Below, one piece after another: positions 20,394-31,299 of a DNA stretch of 64,000 nucleotides. Both the position numbers and the translations under genes were made by a program. Position 1 is the stretch's first letter, and every line of letters starts with the position of its first letter. The notes under the pieces are model-generated. The model worked only from the letters and a program-made list of their open reading frames with translations, made no database searches and had not been told where the DNA came from. The DNA is taken from NCBI GenBank assembly GCA_037783415.1, contig JAZGTN010000009.1:2108001-2172000 (forward strand), in the 5' to 3' direction. The stretch comes from Leptasterias polaris (taxonomy: Eukaryota; Echinodermata; Asteroidea; Forcipulatida; Asteriidae).

Positions 20394-23086
20394 ATCGGTA
20401 GAAAATTGACAAGTTGCCATGCCAACAGTACGTAATTGATGACTGCTCCCCAGGCTTGGCAGCTCAAGAGATGTCTTCCCTGCTGGATACAGTATTTCTG
20501 AGGTTCAGAAAAGAAAACCCCACAAATAATTACTTCAGTTTTTCTGATTAACGAAAAAACTTGATGAGCGTGCGGGCAGAGTGAGTGTAAACAATAATGC
20601 ACAGGAAGCAAGCGTACATGTCAAAACTTATTTTGATTTATTTAAAGTTGACTGACGGCTGCGAATCTTGAAATGGCTGTGCTTCCAAGAAGAAGAAAAA
20701 ACTGGTTTGATTGGCTGCATATTGCGCCACAGCACCTTGTAAGCCATTACATGATGCTATGTAAAGAAATAGGTCTCATACTTCAAAGCGTAGCGCCGCA
20801 TATCTTGCAGGAAACAACATTGAGCGCTTTTGAGGCGTCCATCAGGTGTTAAAGCGCTGTATAAGAACTTAGTATTATTATTATTATAAGCTTAAAAGGG
20901 TTGAAGTCATCAAGTTTTGAGATTGTTTGAATAAAGAGCAGTGGGTGATGAAATCTTACATAGTTCATGTTTTACAAAGTTCTTAATCAACACTAGAGAA
21001 AGAATTTTCAGCAACATAATGATCTTACCTTAAATTCTAAAAGATGAACTTTGACCTGTCTATAGCTCAATGCACCACGGGTTGAAGCAAGTCTTGTTCG
21101 AGGTAAGGCACGGAATATGTTGTGTAGTAACTGGGACAATCTTTCTTGGTACTGGGTTAGGTCGGGCTCAGGTAACAATGCTAGTACTTCCTGAATGAGA
21201 TAAGTATAATGTACTGGGTGAAACTGGGCTGCGGGTGACATTTGAGTGCCGACCGTATAATTTTTACTTTCAAGCCCAGTGTGCACAATGCATGCCACAC
21301 ATGCCCCATTTCTTACGCCCAGAGCATACCTGCCAACATTGAAATCTCAGAAATAGGATCACCAGTTTTACAAGTCCACAGATAGCGATGCAAGATATCT
21401 AGAGTCGTGAGACCTACAAATGATGTATGTAATTAAAACAATGTACAAAAATCACTGCATCCCATAAGAAAAACTCTACTGTCGCAAGCAAATGGCACCC
21501 TCTTTTGCCAGAACTTTTTGATCTTGTTCATTGCTGTCTCTTAACAGAAATAGGAATGTTCTGATTTGTTTGCGGCCTGTAATCTAAAATATCTGAACAA
21601 ATCCAATAAATCTGAACAGTTGGCAGGTATGCCAGTGATGTGAACGAACAAACAACAAGTTGAGTGTAGCAATTCTACCTCACCAAGTGTTACGTCACTC
21701 CGTATATCGAAGTTCTACCTGACTTACTTTATGCATTTCGGGATATTTCTCCACCACTCCCTCCACTAACTCAACAAGCTGCTCATTGGTCAAGCTGGCT
21801 AGCTGTTGCCCTAGCGATGCCTGGTCTTCTAGAAACAGCATCTTTGGTCTCTTGGCTGGAACAGGCTCGTTGGGTAGCAGAGAAATCACCGCCGGGGAAT
21901 CCCCAGGACTGTCTATGTGTATTGTGAAGGGCAGTTGGGTGGTTGAGGGCGACATATCTATGGGTCTCTTAGAGGGTGAATTGCGAGACGATCTCGGCGT
22001 CTTTGGGGGCGTCTCAAAATTCATATCCGAAGGAAGGGAACCTGTGGCTGTGGAAGATCATACAGTTGTAAATTATAGAGTGAAAGAAAAAGTAACAACT
22101 TTTGATGTATATGACAGTGACGTTCAAGGTATAGAGACCTGGGGCCAATGTTATACCGCTGCTTTAAGAGCAAAAAATATCGGTTAACACATTTCTGCTA
22201 AGCACAGAAAAACTGGGCCCAATTTCATAAAGCTGTTAAGCAGAAAATGAGCAGGGAACCAGTCACAACAATGCAAAGTTTATGTAATTTTGGCTGGTAA
22301 CCTGTTTCTGCTAAGCAATACTATTCTGTGCTGAGCAAGTTTTTGTGCTTACAGGCTTTATGAAATTGGGCCCAGGAAACATGTCACAAATGGTATGAGT
22401 GTGGCATTCCCCCCCCCCCCCCACCGATTCCAGACCTTTGTCTCGTTGTTGTTATAGAAATGTGGCATACAAGAGTGGACAGGCTGTCACAATTGTTCGC
22501 CATTATTTTCGGCTCAATGGGAGGAGGTAAGATTCCAGCATACCATGGCAGATTTTCGGCTGTAGTTCACGGACGAGGTTCTGCAAGTCAAGATAGTGCC
22601 GACTCAATTTTCTCACACGAGTCAAAACCCAAAAATAATATGAGCACCCTATGTCAAATCAGGATTTTCATTGTGGCAACAATGCCCATATTCAAGAAGC
22701 TCCAAACAGTTCCGAAAAATAATACAACAAATAAATAGAACAAATTTGTTACAAATACCAACGTGACGTGGCTATCATAAGAGATGTTGTGTTAGGCGAT
22801 TTTCGTAAAAAATTTGGACAGAAAACACCTCAGTGATATTGAGCCCTGTTGCATTCTTCCATTATCTCCTTACAATTTGTCTGATCCACTTCCTGATTAA
22901 TGTCTCCCCTCTCCTCCGGTATGTTGGGTTCAAATGTGAAGCTACCGGTTGCTGTCAGGGGCGAAGGTGTTCGTCGGTGAATAGGAGACAAGTCTTCGTA
23001 GGTGACCCTCGGGCGAGGTCGTAGAGTACGCCGTCTAAGTATCCCAGCATCCCACACTTCGTTGTCTTGAATATTATTTTGCGAAT
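20394..23086 (-). CDS. Cut8/Sts1-like nuclear proteasome-tethering protein, internal exons only
   Basis: Minus-strand exons 22874-23086, 21728-22041, 21029-21190 and 20394-20497 join in phase with GT-AG borders (about 264 residues). Exon 22874-23086 is Arg/Pro/Ser-rich (RRRTLRPRPRVTYEDLSPI). The next starts SLPSDMNFETPPKTPRSS, a likely disordered, CDK-type TP/SP stretch with basic clusters (KRP, PAKRPK). From LASLTNEQLVELVEGVVEKYPE on, it resembles the Cut8 fold: LLPEPDLTQYQERLSQLL, FRALPRTRLASTRGALSYRQVKVHLLEFK, then GRHLLSCQAWGAVINYVLLAWQLVNFLP. Cut8/Sts1 proteins hold proteasomes at the nucleus. Neither start nor stop is certain. The last exon ends at GTGAGT (20393-20388) and a downstream exon is required. 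An upstream exon ending near 23231 is possible but overlaps an interspersed repeat. Family call is from memory of motif style, moderate. Confidence 0.7.
20800..20890 (+). repeat. Possible SINE/LINE 3' tail
   Basis: aaagcgctgtataagaactta followed by (tat)n resembles the ends of several invertebrate SINE/L2-type elements. It lies in the large intron next to the 21029 exon. Only the tail is recognisable. Confidence 0.4.
22215..22373. mobile_element. MITE family B, well preserved
   Basis: 159 bp with clean inverted ends gggcccaatttcataaag / ctttatgaaattgggccc. In the intron of the Cut8-like gene. Confidence 0.8.
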
Positions 23087-23186
23087 CTGGAGGGAAATCA
23101 TTATCAGGTGTATGAAGACAAAAAGTTAGTTTGAAATTGTCAACTTTGGCATTTGATAAAAAAGGTCATAAAGGGGCTGTGTCGTC

Positions 23187-23290
23187 ATGACAAAAGCAGG
23201 CCTGTGGCTGTACATGGAATTATTAACTCTCACCCAAATACTGCACGTAGTACGCCCTCTCTTCGTAGCTTGCATAACCAAAGATAGGCC
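23187..23290. repeat. Interspersed repeat family E fragment
   Basis: cgtcatgacaaaagcaggcctg..gctgtacatggaatt..ctcacccaaatactgcacg matches 33715-33790 and the sequence flanking 50256-50393. This makes a nearby candidate coding exon (ending YVQYL) doubtful. Confidence 0.5.
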
Positions 23291-23449
23291 AAATGCCACA
23301 ATTTGGGCCCAAAATGCCCCTTCGTTTTTTTACAAAAAATCCTGGGGGGAACCCTGGTTTTAATTTCAAATAAGGTGATTGTTTTGCAGGAAACCACGCA
23401 ACATACAGCATACATGTTTTGATTGTATAAAACATACAAAGTCATATAA

Positions 23450-25020
23450 CAACATATTGACCCAATTCACCCGACGGCAGGAGTGATGCCATCAGGCATG
23501 ATGATTAATTTTGGATATGCCAATTTGCGAGTCACCAAGCGGCAACTATATGGCAACACATGTTAGAAGAAAAACAAACCTGCCCCTCCGTGACTGTGAA
23601 GTGAAAGTTCTTATAAGTTATTCTGTGTAATAGTGTTATTACGCTAGTGAATAGTGTCAAAATTACTAGTGAATAGTGTCAAAATGAGCACCCTATTTCT
23701 TAAGTAACGTTACTTAAGAAAAGTGTGCCTCGCTTGCAATGAACATGAATTTCCTGGTGAAGTTTAAATTAAATTAAATAAGAAGAACTAAAATATTAAC
23801 CACAGCATGGAGAAAGCTAAAAGTAAAACACAATTCTAAATTAAAAATTAAGTCACATGTTCCTTAATTGCTTTATTACGACTAGAGCAATTCTACTTTT
23901 ATTAATTTTAGTGTAGTTTGTTTTACAAATTGTACAGTCACACAGTCAGGATCGTCTTTGGTACACACGTGAGGTACTAAAAATAAAAAGTTATATTATA
24001 AAAATTAAAAGGTTACAACTTACATTCTGAATCTGATTCTTATTCTTAATAAAAAAAAAGGGTATACGTGTATAGTCCTTCTTCCATTAATATAAAGAAT
24101 ATTTAAATATGTTTTAACCTCATGCACAGACAAAATCACACCCATTCCATAGTTTACCAATGCACTACTCGCATTATTTCCCGCCTCCCGTTCACAAACA
24201 AGTCACGACCCGTAGCCGTACTCACAAACGAGGCTTCCGCATTGTCCCCGTGTACAAACCTGATGATGTGTCTGCGACTCGAAGCTCTCTTAAAACATTC
24301 CGAGCCCGAGTTCCACTTTGCTGGACTTGGTCTCTGTTGTCAATGGAACCCTCCATAGCCCAGCAAAACCTTGTTGTCAAAAGATGGAAATCCCGTCGCT
24401 ATTTATAAGCTCTAACATTTATTTATTAATACAGGATTAATTTTTTTCTTTTTCTCAGCAATGTCGAAAAACTGACCGAGCGTTTACACTTGCAACCAGT
24501 GGCTGTTTACGAAAATATAGTAAAACGGCGCCACCGGCGGCGAAACCCTACCCCGCGTAAAATGTAAATTAGGTAGAGCGGGAGTTTGTTTTCAACTACT
24601 TGATTGGGCAAAAGAAAATAGCTGTTGCATATTCATATTACATTAATTTCGACGTTTTACATTCTTAGATTTATTTTACAAGATCCCATGGTTATCTAAA
24701 AATGACCAAAAACGTCATTTTTATTTAGTTTTAATTTTGTTGGACTTTAAGGATTTTATTTAGAAAAACAAAGCCTGAAATGATTTTTTTCTATTGCAAA
24801 CCAAAATTTACATAATTATTCAGTTTCATTGGAGCGGCTTTTCATTGGCTAACTGAAAAGAAGGCTGTAGCTTAGAAATGTGTTTTAAAAATGGCTGTGC
24901 ATACGTCTGCTCTGAAACCAATAAGTATCCGAATTAATAGTCACTGCTTGCGCTATATTAAACTGGCAGCAACATCCCTCCCACTTACCACGTTTGGGGC
25001 TCGTATTATACGGAACAGCA
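23450..25020. other. Intergenic, unassigned
   Basis: AT-rich. ORFs of about 80 aa at 24122-24408 in two frames are not supported by splice sites or motifs. A GC-rich patch lies near 24525-24565 (ggcgccaccggcggcg). Confidence 0.35.
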
Positions 25021-25420
25021 GGGACTTTATTATTATTATTATTATTACTGGTTTATTCAAATCTGCTCGTCGCAGCCGGCAGGCTGAATTAAAATACAGA
25101 TTTACAATAAAAATATAATAGTACAGCAAAAAGTTTATACAATAGGAACATTAAAGATTTAAAAGCAAAAGACAACCAAACAAGTAAACAAACAACAAAC
25201 AAACAAACACCCCAACAACCCAACAAACAAACAAACAAGGACAATACAACACTGAGCAGACAGACAAACAGCAGACAGGGGAAAAACAAAAAAATATATA
25301 TAAATATAAAAAACACATGAAGAAGGCAAGAGAAAATCTAAAAAACAAACTAAAACATACAGGGAATAAAAAGGTGTTAACAACCACACCCACCCACAGG
25401 GACAACATGGTCAAAATTGG
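25021..25420. repeat. (ttattattatt) and caaa-rich low-complexity tract
   Basis: A (tta)n run at 25027-25050 is followed by A-rich DNA with caaacaaacaaac clusters (25185-25240). Looks like the tail end of a retroelement, but no diagnostic body is seen. The long minus-strand Cys/Leu/Phe-rich ORFs arise from this composition. Confidence 0.5.
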
Positions 25421-25685
25421 AGGCCTATTAAATCACTTTACATGTTCAAAATACTGGTTAGGTAGGGAATGGGGCTAGACCTGTATCGGTTGGTTCTGCA
25501 CCTGATATTAGACAAAGAGTCGGAATTCCTAAGGTTATTGTTCCTTGTAGGAGGCAGCCACTCTCTATGCTTGGTTGAAGACAGAAGCGAATTACCAAAA
25601 TTCAAAGAAAGCTGTTCAAGTCTTTCAGTGTGGGGCGAAATGCTAAGCACCTCACAAATATCTGCATGATATTGTGTTTAGCACA

Positions 25686-25803
25686 AAAAGGACTTGCTGC
25701 AACCATGGAGGGCTTATTCCTCCATGCTGCAACCATCTGCAACAAGGACTTGCTGCAACGAGGACATGCTGCAACCATGCTGCAACAAGGACTTGCTGCA
25801 CAC
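25686..25803 (+). repeat. Short irregular tandem repeat around ggacttgctgcaac
   Basis: The string aggacttgctgcaac(catg) occurs several times at 17-35-bp spacing. Non-coding. Confidence 0.6.
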
Positions 25804-26569
25804 ACAAAATTTCTGTTGATATTTATTATTTAGATACTCTAAGGATGGGTTTTGTGAAGGGTATAATAGTTGAGTTTCAAGTGTTATTGTCAGTGCATAA
25901 AGAAAGGACAGAGATGTCCTTTCTCTATGGTCAGTGCGTGTAATGTGTATCAAAACCGACAAGCAACTTTTGTGATTAATTTTACTTTAAATTATTCGGT
26001 ATATATAAATGGAAAAATCTGAACAAATATTTCTGATCAAGCTAGACTTAGATTCTGAAGGTTTGGAAACGTTCTGTTGAACAATTCGGGACTTTAACTT
26101 TAGATAAGTCGATAATTATAAAGCAGAAATCACTAAATAAAATTTATCATGCTATTACTATTATATTCTGAAGATTTGAAGAATATCCGTTGATGTTGAG
26201 ATATTTTGAAGAACGGTTCTTTGAGGATGCAATTATGGATCGAGGCCGTACATCTCTTGATCAAGCTAGACCGCGGCCCTTCATTATAATATTTAACAAA
26301 ATTGAAGGATCTTAACATGTCGATTGTTTTGCTCACTGTTTTACAGTCGATTCACGTATAGACTAAAATGTGGTTCTTCATCAACATTTTTACCATGCCA
26401 ACATAAGTAGAATATACAAAAATAATGCAAACAAATACATCAATCAATCCAAAATAGTGTTACACCTAAGGGACTAGGTGAAGTTTAGTAATTACGCAGG
26501 AGGCATACGATTGATGACCTCGGATACTTATTGGGTGTATAGCATGCAATGAGCCCGTATCGTTTGAGA

Positions 26570-26665
26570 ACAAGCATCCACTGTACGAGGTAGATGCAAC
26601 CTCGTTCCAAGTGGTGTACGATCTCGCCGCGCCATGTTGTTTTCTTTCCCAGAATGCATCGCTCG
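26570..26665. repeat. Interspersed repeat shared with 51037-51115
   Basis: caacctcgttccaagtggtgtacgatctcgccg, cgccatgttgttttctttcccagaatgcatcgctcgatcata is repeated almost base for base at 51037-51115. Confidence 0.65.
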
Positions 26666-26784
26666 ATCATATTCGCCGTAGTCAGGCGTCAGCGTTAATT
26701 CTACGTGGTTTTAGATCAAATATATAAGCATCCTTGTCCCAGAGTTTTTAGTTTGTTTCGACAAAAACCAACAAATGATTTGTA

Positions 26785-26937
26785 TAGTGGCCCTGAAGGG
26801 GGACACGCACATTGCAAATATCTTTGCAAATATTTGCGATGTCGCAAATATCTTTGCAAATATCTTTGCAAATATTTGCGACATCGCAAATATTTGCAAA
26901 GACATTTGCGATGCGCGATGTCCCTTCAGGGCCACCA
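26785..26937. mobile_element. Foldback MITE (TGGTGGCCCTGAAGGG ends), TA target
   Basis: 153 bp, ends tagtggccctgaaggg / cccttcagggccacca, TA on each side. The whole inside is made of gcaaatat, tttgcaaatatttgcgat and their inverses, so it can fold in several registers. Confidence 0.75.
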
Positions 26938-27169
26938 TAGATTTGTGTGTTTATTATGAAAGCTAAAACTCATTTTATACAAATTGTAATGATTATTTTT
27001 GTTGGTCAGATTTGTTCATAGATATAATTTAAAAAACAATGATTTGATTTCAGAAAAAATATGTTCTTCGCTTGACGTGTTTTCTCGCTCCGATACGCGC
27101 GAGACCTGCACAGTCTATGACTGGATAGGACAACCAGGATTTTCAAACTAAGATTATCATTGAAGGGCA

Positions 27170-27770
27170 TTCTCATCCCCTTCCCAAGCCAGGCAAACCA
27201 AACGGACCCCCGAGAACAGTAGAACAATTGTCTTACTGACAATAATCCGCAAAAAATTGGCCATATGTTTGACGAGGAGAATGCTGACAGACCAAATGAC
27301 CATATACCGGCTTCCCAAGCCGCTCATCGACACGGTAGAAGCACCACAGAACAAGTTTTCACTAGTAAAGATCCTAGCAGAAAGGGCCATCATCACAGCT
27401 GATACGAACTCCACATTGCTTCTTGACAAGTCAAAGGCATTTGACTCCGTGAAGAGAGTAGTTCCTTTTGAAGACCTTAAAGAAATGCTGGAGCAGGAAC
27501 AACTTCACATCTTTTGGCAATCATACTCAGAGAAGTCCGCTTACAAGTTAGAGTGGGTACAGTCTTAGGTAAGCCCTTCAAAACCAACATTGGCGTACCT
27601 CAAGGAGACTGCCTGAGTCACATTCTCTTCACAATCTACCTTGCGAAAGCACTGAGACAACTAAATGTACAAACACCAGCGGCACCACCGAATCTCCAAG
27701 TTCACTACTCTGCCAATCTACTGCAGTCTCAGTCCCAACCCCTACCTGCGGAACTCGAAAACCACAACTA
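27170..27770 (+). pseudogene. Non-LTR retrotransposon reverse transcriptase remnant
   Basis: Reading frames shift several times. Recognisable blocks in order are PLPKPGKPNGPPR, IIRKKLAICLTRRM (finger/palm start), SLVKILAERAIITAD, LLDKSKAFDSVKR (first catalytic Asp region), PFKTNIGVPQGDCLS and ILFTIYLAKALR. The YADD box expected next is not intact (VHYSANLL). Dead LINE fragment. Confidence 0.8.
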
Positions 27771-27819
27771 AATGCCATTATTTGTCCACCATCATACTTT
27801 GAGATTGGGCTGCAATATG

Positions 27820-28081
27820 CAAAAGATGGTTGTGGAAAAATATGTATGGGTATCAACATGTAAGCAAAATATGAAGTGGCCCATATTATGGGTATAGATG
27901 GGGAAAACATGGGCAAATCCACATAGGCCTATAGGCAAAATATGAAGTGGCCCATATGGGTATGGGGAAAAAACATGGGCAATCAATAGGGATGTGAAAG
28001 CTCATCACAATCATTGAATGTTAAGCAATGTCCAAGACATTCGTTGCAAGGTTGTTGAAACTACGTTGTTGTATTCCATAA
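27820..28081 (+). repeat. Repeat family F, copy 1 (5' part)
   Basis: gcaaaatatgaagtggcccatat, ggggaaaacatgggcaa, ctcatcacaatcattgaa, ttaagcaatgtcca and cattcgttgcaaggttg recur in order at 29420-29640. The right half of this copy is displaced to 29032-29143 by an insertion. Confidence 0.75.
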
Positions 28082-28085
28082 TATA

Positions 28086-29027
28086 GGTTTTCTCGGTCAA
28101 ATTCGGCAAATGAGCAGCCGATTTAATTTTCGTGCGTTCGAATTAAAGCTATTTTGCCTCACCAGTTTTTACTGCGTTTCAAATTCAGAATTCGGACATT
28201 CAATTTCGTAAAGAGGCAATCAATTTTGCTAAATGAGAATTCAAATAAGTACGATAAAGAAATGCGAATAAACAGATAAACTTCACTAGGCAACTGTTTC
28301 GTATCTTCACTTTAATTCAGGCAAACCTTATTTTTCTTTATTTATGTTTCCAGTAGATTTTACATGGGGTCCATTAGGTTTTTTCTTCTTCTTTGTTTTC
28401 TTCTTTATTCTTTTCTTGATTTTTTCCCCCTTTTTGGGGGGGGGGGATCTTATTGGTTAACTGACCAAGACCTAATTTTGTATTGTTTTTGAATGGGGTG
28501 TTTCTTTATGTTTTTTCCTGGTTTCTTATTGTTTATGTTGTTTCTTCCTCAACCATCGATCTGTTGGCGTGCCAGACATCTTGGCCTCAATCACGACCAC
28601 GACCACGAACTGCCATTTCTAGAAATATGCGTGTAAAACTGTAGCGAAACCTCGTATTCGAAGTACATCGGCAAAGTGACTCAAGTGCCAATAAGTGAAC
28701 CGTATTTATGCCTGTAACATTCGAAAGGAAACACACGGAAACAGATCGTTTTTTACTTTTAGATTGCACAAATTACAGAAATGCCTGCCTAAAAATGAAT
28801 TTGAATGACTGAACACACGCCTCAAAAAGTTCCTGCGAATTTGAATGCTGCTTTGTTGAATCGTTATCGAATGATTATTTTGTTAAATCGAATGACGCAA
28901 CAGTACATTTGACTAGTCATAAAACGAAATCGAATGACCCTTTTCAGCAGCATTCGATTCACGCGCGAAATAGAATGGCACAGTGGTTAAATTGGCTGCT
29001 CATTTGCCGAAATTGACCGGTTAAACC
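28086..29027. mobile_element. 942-bp DNA transposon-like element nested in repeat family F, TATA target
   Basis: Inverted ends: ggttttctcggtcaaattcggcaaatgagcagcc at left and its inverse ggctgctcatttgccgaaattgaccggttaaacc at right. TATA occurs at 28082-28085 and 29028-29031. No transposase. The inside includes an A/T-rich stretch with a g10 tract near 28436-28446. The flanks rejoin to match the copy at 29420-29750. Confidence 0.75.
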
Positions 29028-29031
29028 TATA

Positions 29032-29143
29032 CTAATTAACAAAATCTTCGTTCCTTTAATGGTGTACAACTGTTCACAATTGATATTTATTACTCTGTCT
29101 TTTTATTTAATGTAAGCCTCCGTAGAGACTCTTAAAAATTGCA
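29032..29143 (+). repeat. Repeat family F, copy 1 (3' part)
   Basis: tcctttaatggtg..tgttcacaattgatatttatta..aagcctccgtagagactcttaaaaattgc, the same as 29640-29750. Confidence 0.75.
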
Positions 29144-29419
29144 TATGCCGACGATATTTCACGTCGTCATTGCGGGGTATTGGGATAAGTTTTCAACTAG
29201 CAATAATCGCACCTCGGTTAAACCTCATTGGTTACGATATCGCCTCTGCGCAAAGATAACCTCAATAGGGTTGACGATGAGACGACTATCAAGCCCTACC
29301 CCGTTGGACTTATGGTGCCAAATAATGTGTTGACGTTTGCACAACGTAGTCTATACGTATTCACAGATGAGTGCCTTTGGGTAAGACACAAAGGGAGTGC
29401 CATGTCCTCATGGGGAAAT

Positions 29420-29750
29420 ATGGGCTGAATATGCAAAAGATGGGTATGGGAAAATATGGGCATCCACATACATAGGCAAAATATGAAGTGGCTGGCCCAT
29501 ATGGGTATGGGGAAAAACATGGGCAATCCCATAACAAATTATGGGCATCAGGAAGGCTCATCACAATCATTGAAAGTTAAGCAATGTCCAAAACATTCGT
29601 TGCAAGGTTGGTGAAACTAGGTTGTTGTATTCCATAATCTTAATTTAAAATATCCTCAATCCTTTAATGGTGCATATTTGTTCACAATTGATATTTATTA
29701 TTCTGTCTTTTTGTTTCATATAAGCCTCCGTAGAGACTCTTAAAAATTGC
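29420..29750 (+). repeat. Repeat family F, copy 2 (uninterrupted)
   Basis: Contiguous version of the two pieces at 27820-28081 and 29032-29143. It shows that the 942-bp element inserted after the duplication or into one family member. Confidence 0.75.
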
Positions 29751-29799
29751 CCTGCAAGCAAGGCCCTGCAAGCAAGGCCCTGCATTCGCCTGCATTCGC

Positions 29800-29931
29800 A
29801 AATTAGCAATCCGCCCGGGCGAATTAGCAATCCGCCCGGGCGAATTAGCAATCCGCCCGGGCGAATTAGCAATCCGCCCGGGCGAATTAGCAATTCGCCC
29901 GGGCGAATTAGTAATTCGCCCGGGCGAAATA
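29800..29931 (+). repeat. 21-bp minisatellite, about 6 copies
   Basis: Unit gcccgggcgaattagcaatcc, containing the self-complementary GCCCGGGC. Preceded by two smaller duplications (ccctgcaagcaagg and cctgcattcg). It encodes a stop-free RPGGLLI-like repeat on the minus strand by chance. Confidence 0.9.
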
Positions 29932-29939
29932 GATTTTTT

Positions 29940-30770
29940 TTTACCATGTTTTTTATACACTTCCGTATAAAATCCATTTACTATTATTGATTATGCAGAT
30001 TCGGTCTTGGAAACAACCAGAATCGTTATGATACGGAACTGTTTACACAAATAATTCACAAAATGGCCGGGAATGTATAACATGGAACGGTAGAAGACAC
30101 GTCTATTCTATTTATCGTCATTTTGGCCCTCTGAACTGCCCTAAAGAATTACACAATTTGTTACACAAATACAGGGTATGGCTTGCCTGAAAGGCTCGTC
30201 CACCAGACTGGAGCTGGCACTTAATATTGTATTCAACAACGTATTTACACGCATTCGATCAACAACTTTTTCTCGATACCTTTTCAGCAACTTAAATGTT
30301 CCACAGGATTAAAAACCAGAGATAAAACTCTATGCCTGAGCAAAAAACTCCGGAAAACCTTATGGCTATAACAGCAAATTGTACCTCTAGGTTTGCTTTA
30401 CTAACACAAATTGTTGATCGTTTTCAAATACATTCCAATGTATTCTAAACTGAACCGAAGTCACAAGCTAGAATGATCAGCTACTAAGCTACCTCCACAT
30501 TCTTCCAAGAACAAAATTCCAAATACCTACTTTTGTTCTTTGTTCCTCGCATACCAACCTTACGGAATGCTTTTGATAACCGATCAGACACATTTTGCCT
30601 GCTATACAACCGTAACGCAGGCAAATAAACTTCCCTGTGAGGACCATATCTGACTGCCAGTTTCAAAGGGATTGGTTTGGCAAAAAATCGGGCTGTGACG
30701 TTGCAATAGAAAGGTCTAGACATAGAAAGGTCATAAATGCAAATCAAAAACAGAAAGAATCATGGACGTG
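29940..30770. other. Intergenic, unassigned
   Basis: AT-rich. The segment at 30640-30730 (aaaaaatcgggctgtgacgttgcaat agaaaggtc) matches the right end of the family at 52459-52972. Confidence 0.4.
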
Positions 30771-30772
30771 AT

Positions 30773-31215
30773 GGAAGGTATTTCAGTTCATGGATCTTTA
30801 CAGAAAATGAATTTGCTAACATTCGGCCATCTCCATGCCAACCGGCGCACTTTTTGTTGATAAACAAAGTGCGCCGGTTGGCGTTGAAGGCCGAATGTTA
30901 GAAAAACAATTAATCGTGAAAATGTTGTGTCCAAATTCAAAATTTTCTGTAAAGATTCGACATGAGCTGAATACCTTCCATACGGATTGGTTGATTTGTT
31001 TCTAACATAATCAACACTAAGTTTTGAACATTTTGTTTATCATTGCTACAAACTATGGCTATTTTTTCTGGTTTAGATTTGCAGTTATGGCTTTCTATAG
31101 TTTTCCAACCTCGGTTGGCAAAAACTCGAGCTGTGACGTTGCAATGGAGATCAATCAATAACCGAAACCATTGATCTCCTTTGAAGTCATTGATCTCCAT
31201 TGCATTATAATGGAG
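30773..31215. mobile_element. Repeat family G with inverted 'aaccggcgcactttttgttgat' arms
   Basis: 30780-30985 is an imperfect palindrome centred near 30857 (gccaaccggcgcac / gtgcgccggttggc; ggaaggtattt / aataccttcc). From 30855 to 31145 it parallels 52472-52745: ttctgtaaagattc, tggttgatttgttt, ttgcagttatggctttctata and aaaactcgagctgtgacg. Confidence 0.7.
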
Positions 31216-31299
31216 ATCAATGTTTGAACTTGTGTAGCGCCCTCCTGTGTGTAACATTTCCGAGCGGGCAGAAACTAACACGTTGGTCCTCGGCCTCAC

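Noticed and set aside
24122..24408. Two overlapping ~80-aa ORFs
   Set aside because: No motif, no splice signals, no codon-level support; low-confidence noise.
25089..25414. Three overlapping Cys/Leu/Phe-rich minus-strand ORFs that look like membrane proteins
   Set aside because: Caused by caaa-rich low-complexity DNA; all three frames are similarly open.
26705..26966. ORFs with KYLCKYLRHRKYL or NIFANICD repeats
   Set aside because: Translation of the palindromic gcaaatat MITE on three frames.
29645..29977. Minus-strand ORFs with RPGGLLI or SPGRIAN repeats
   Set aside because: 21-bp minisatellite shadow.
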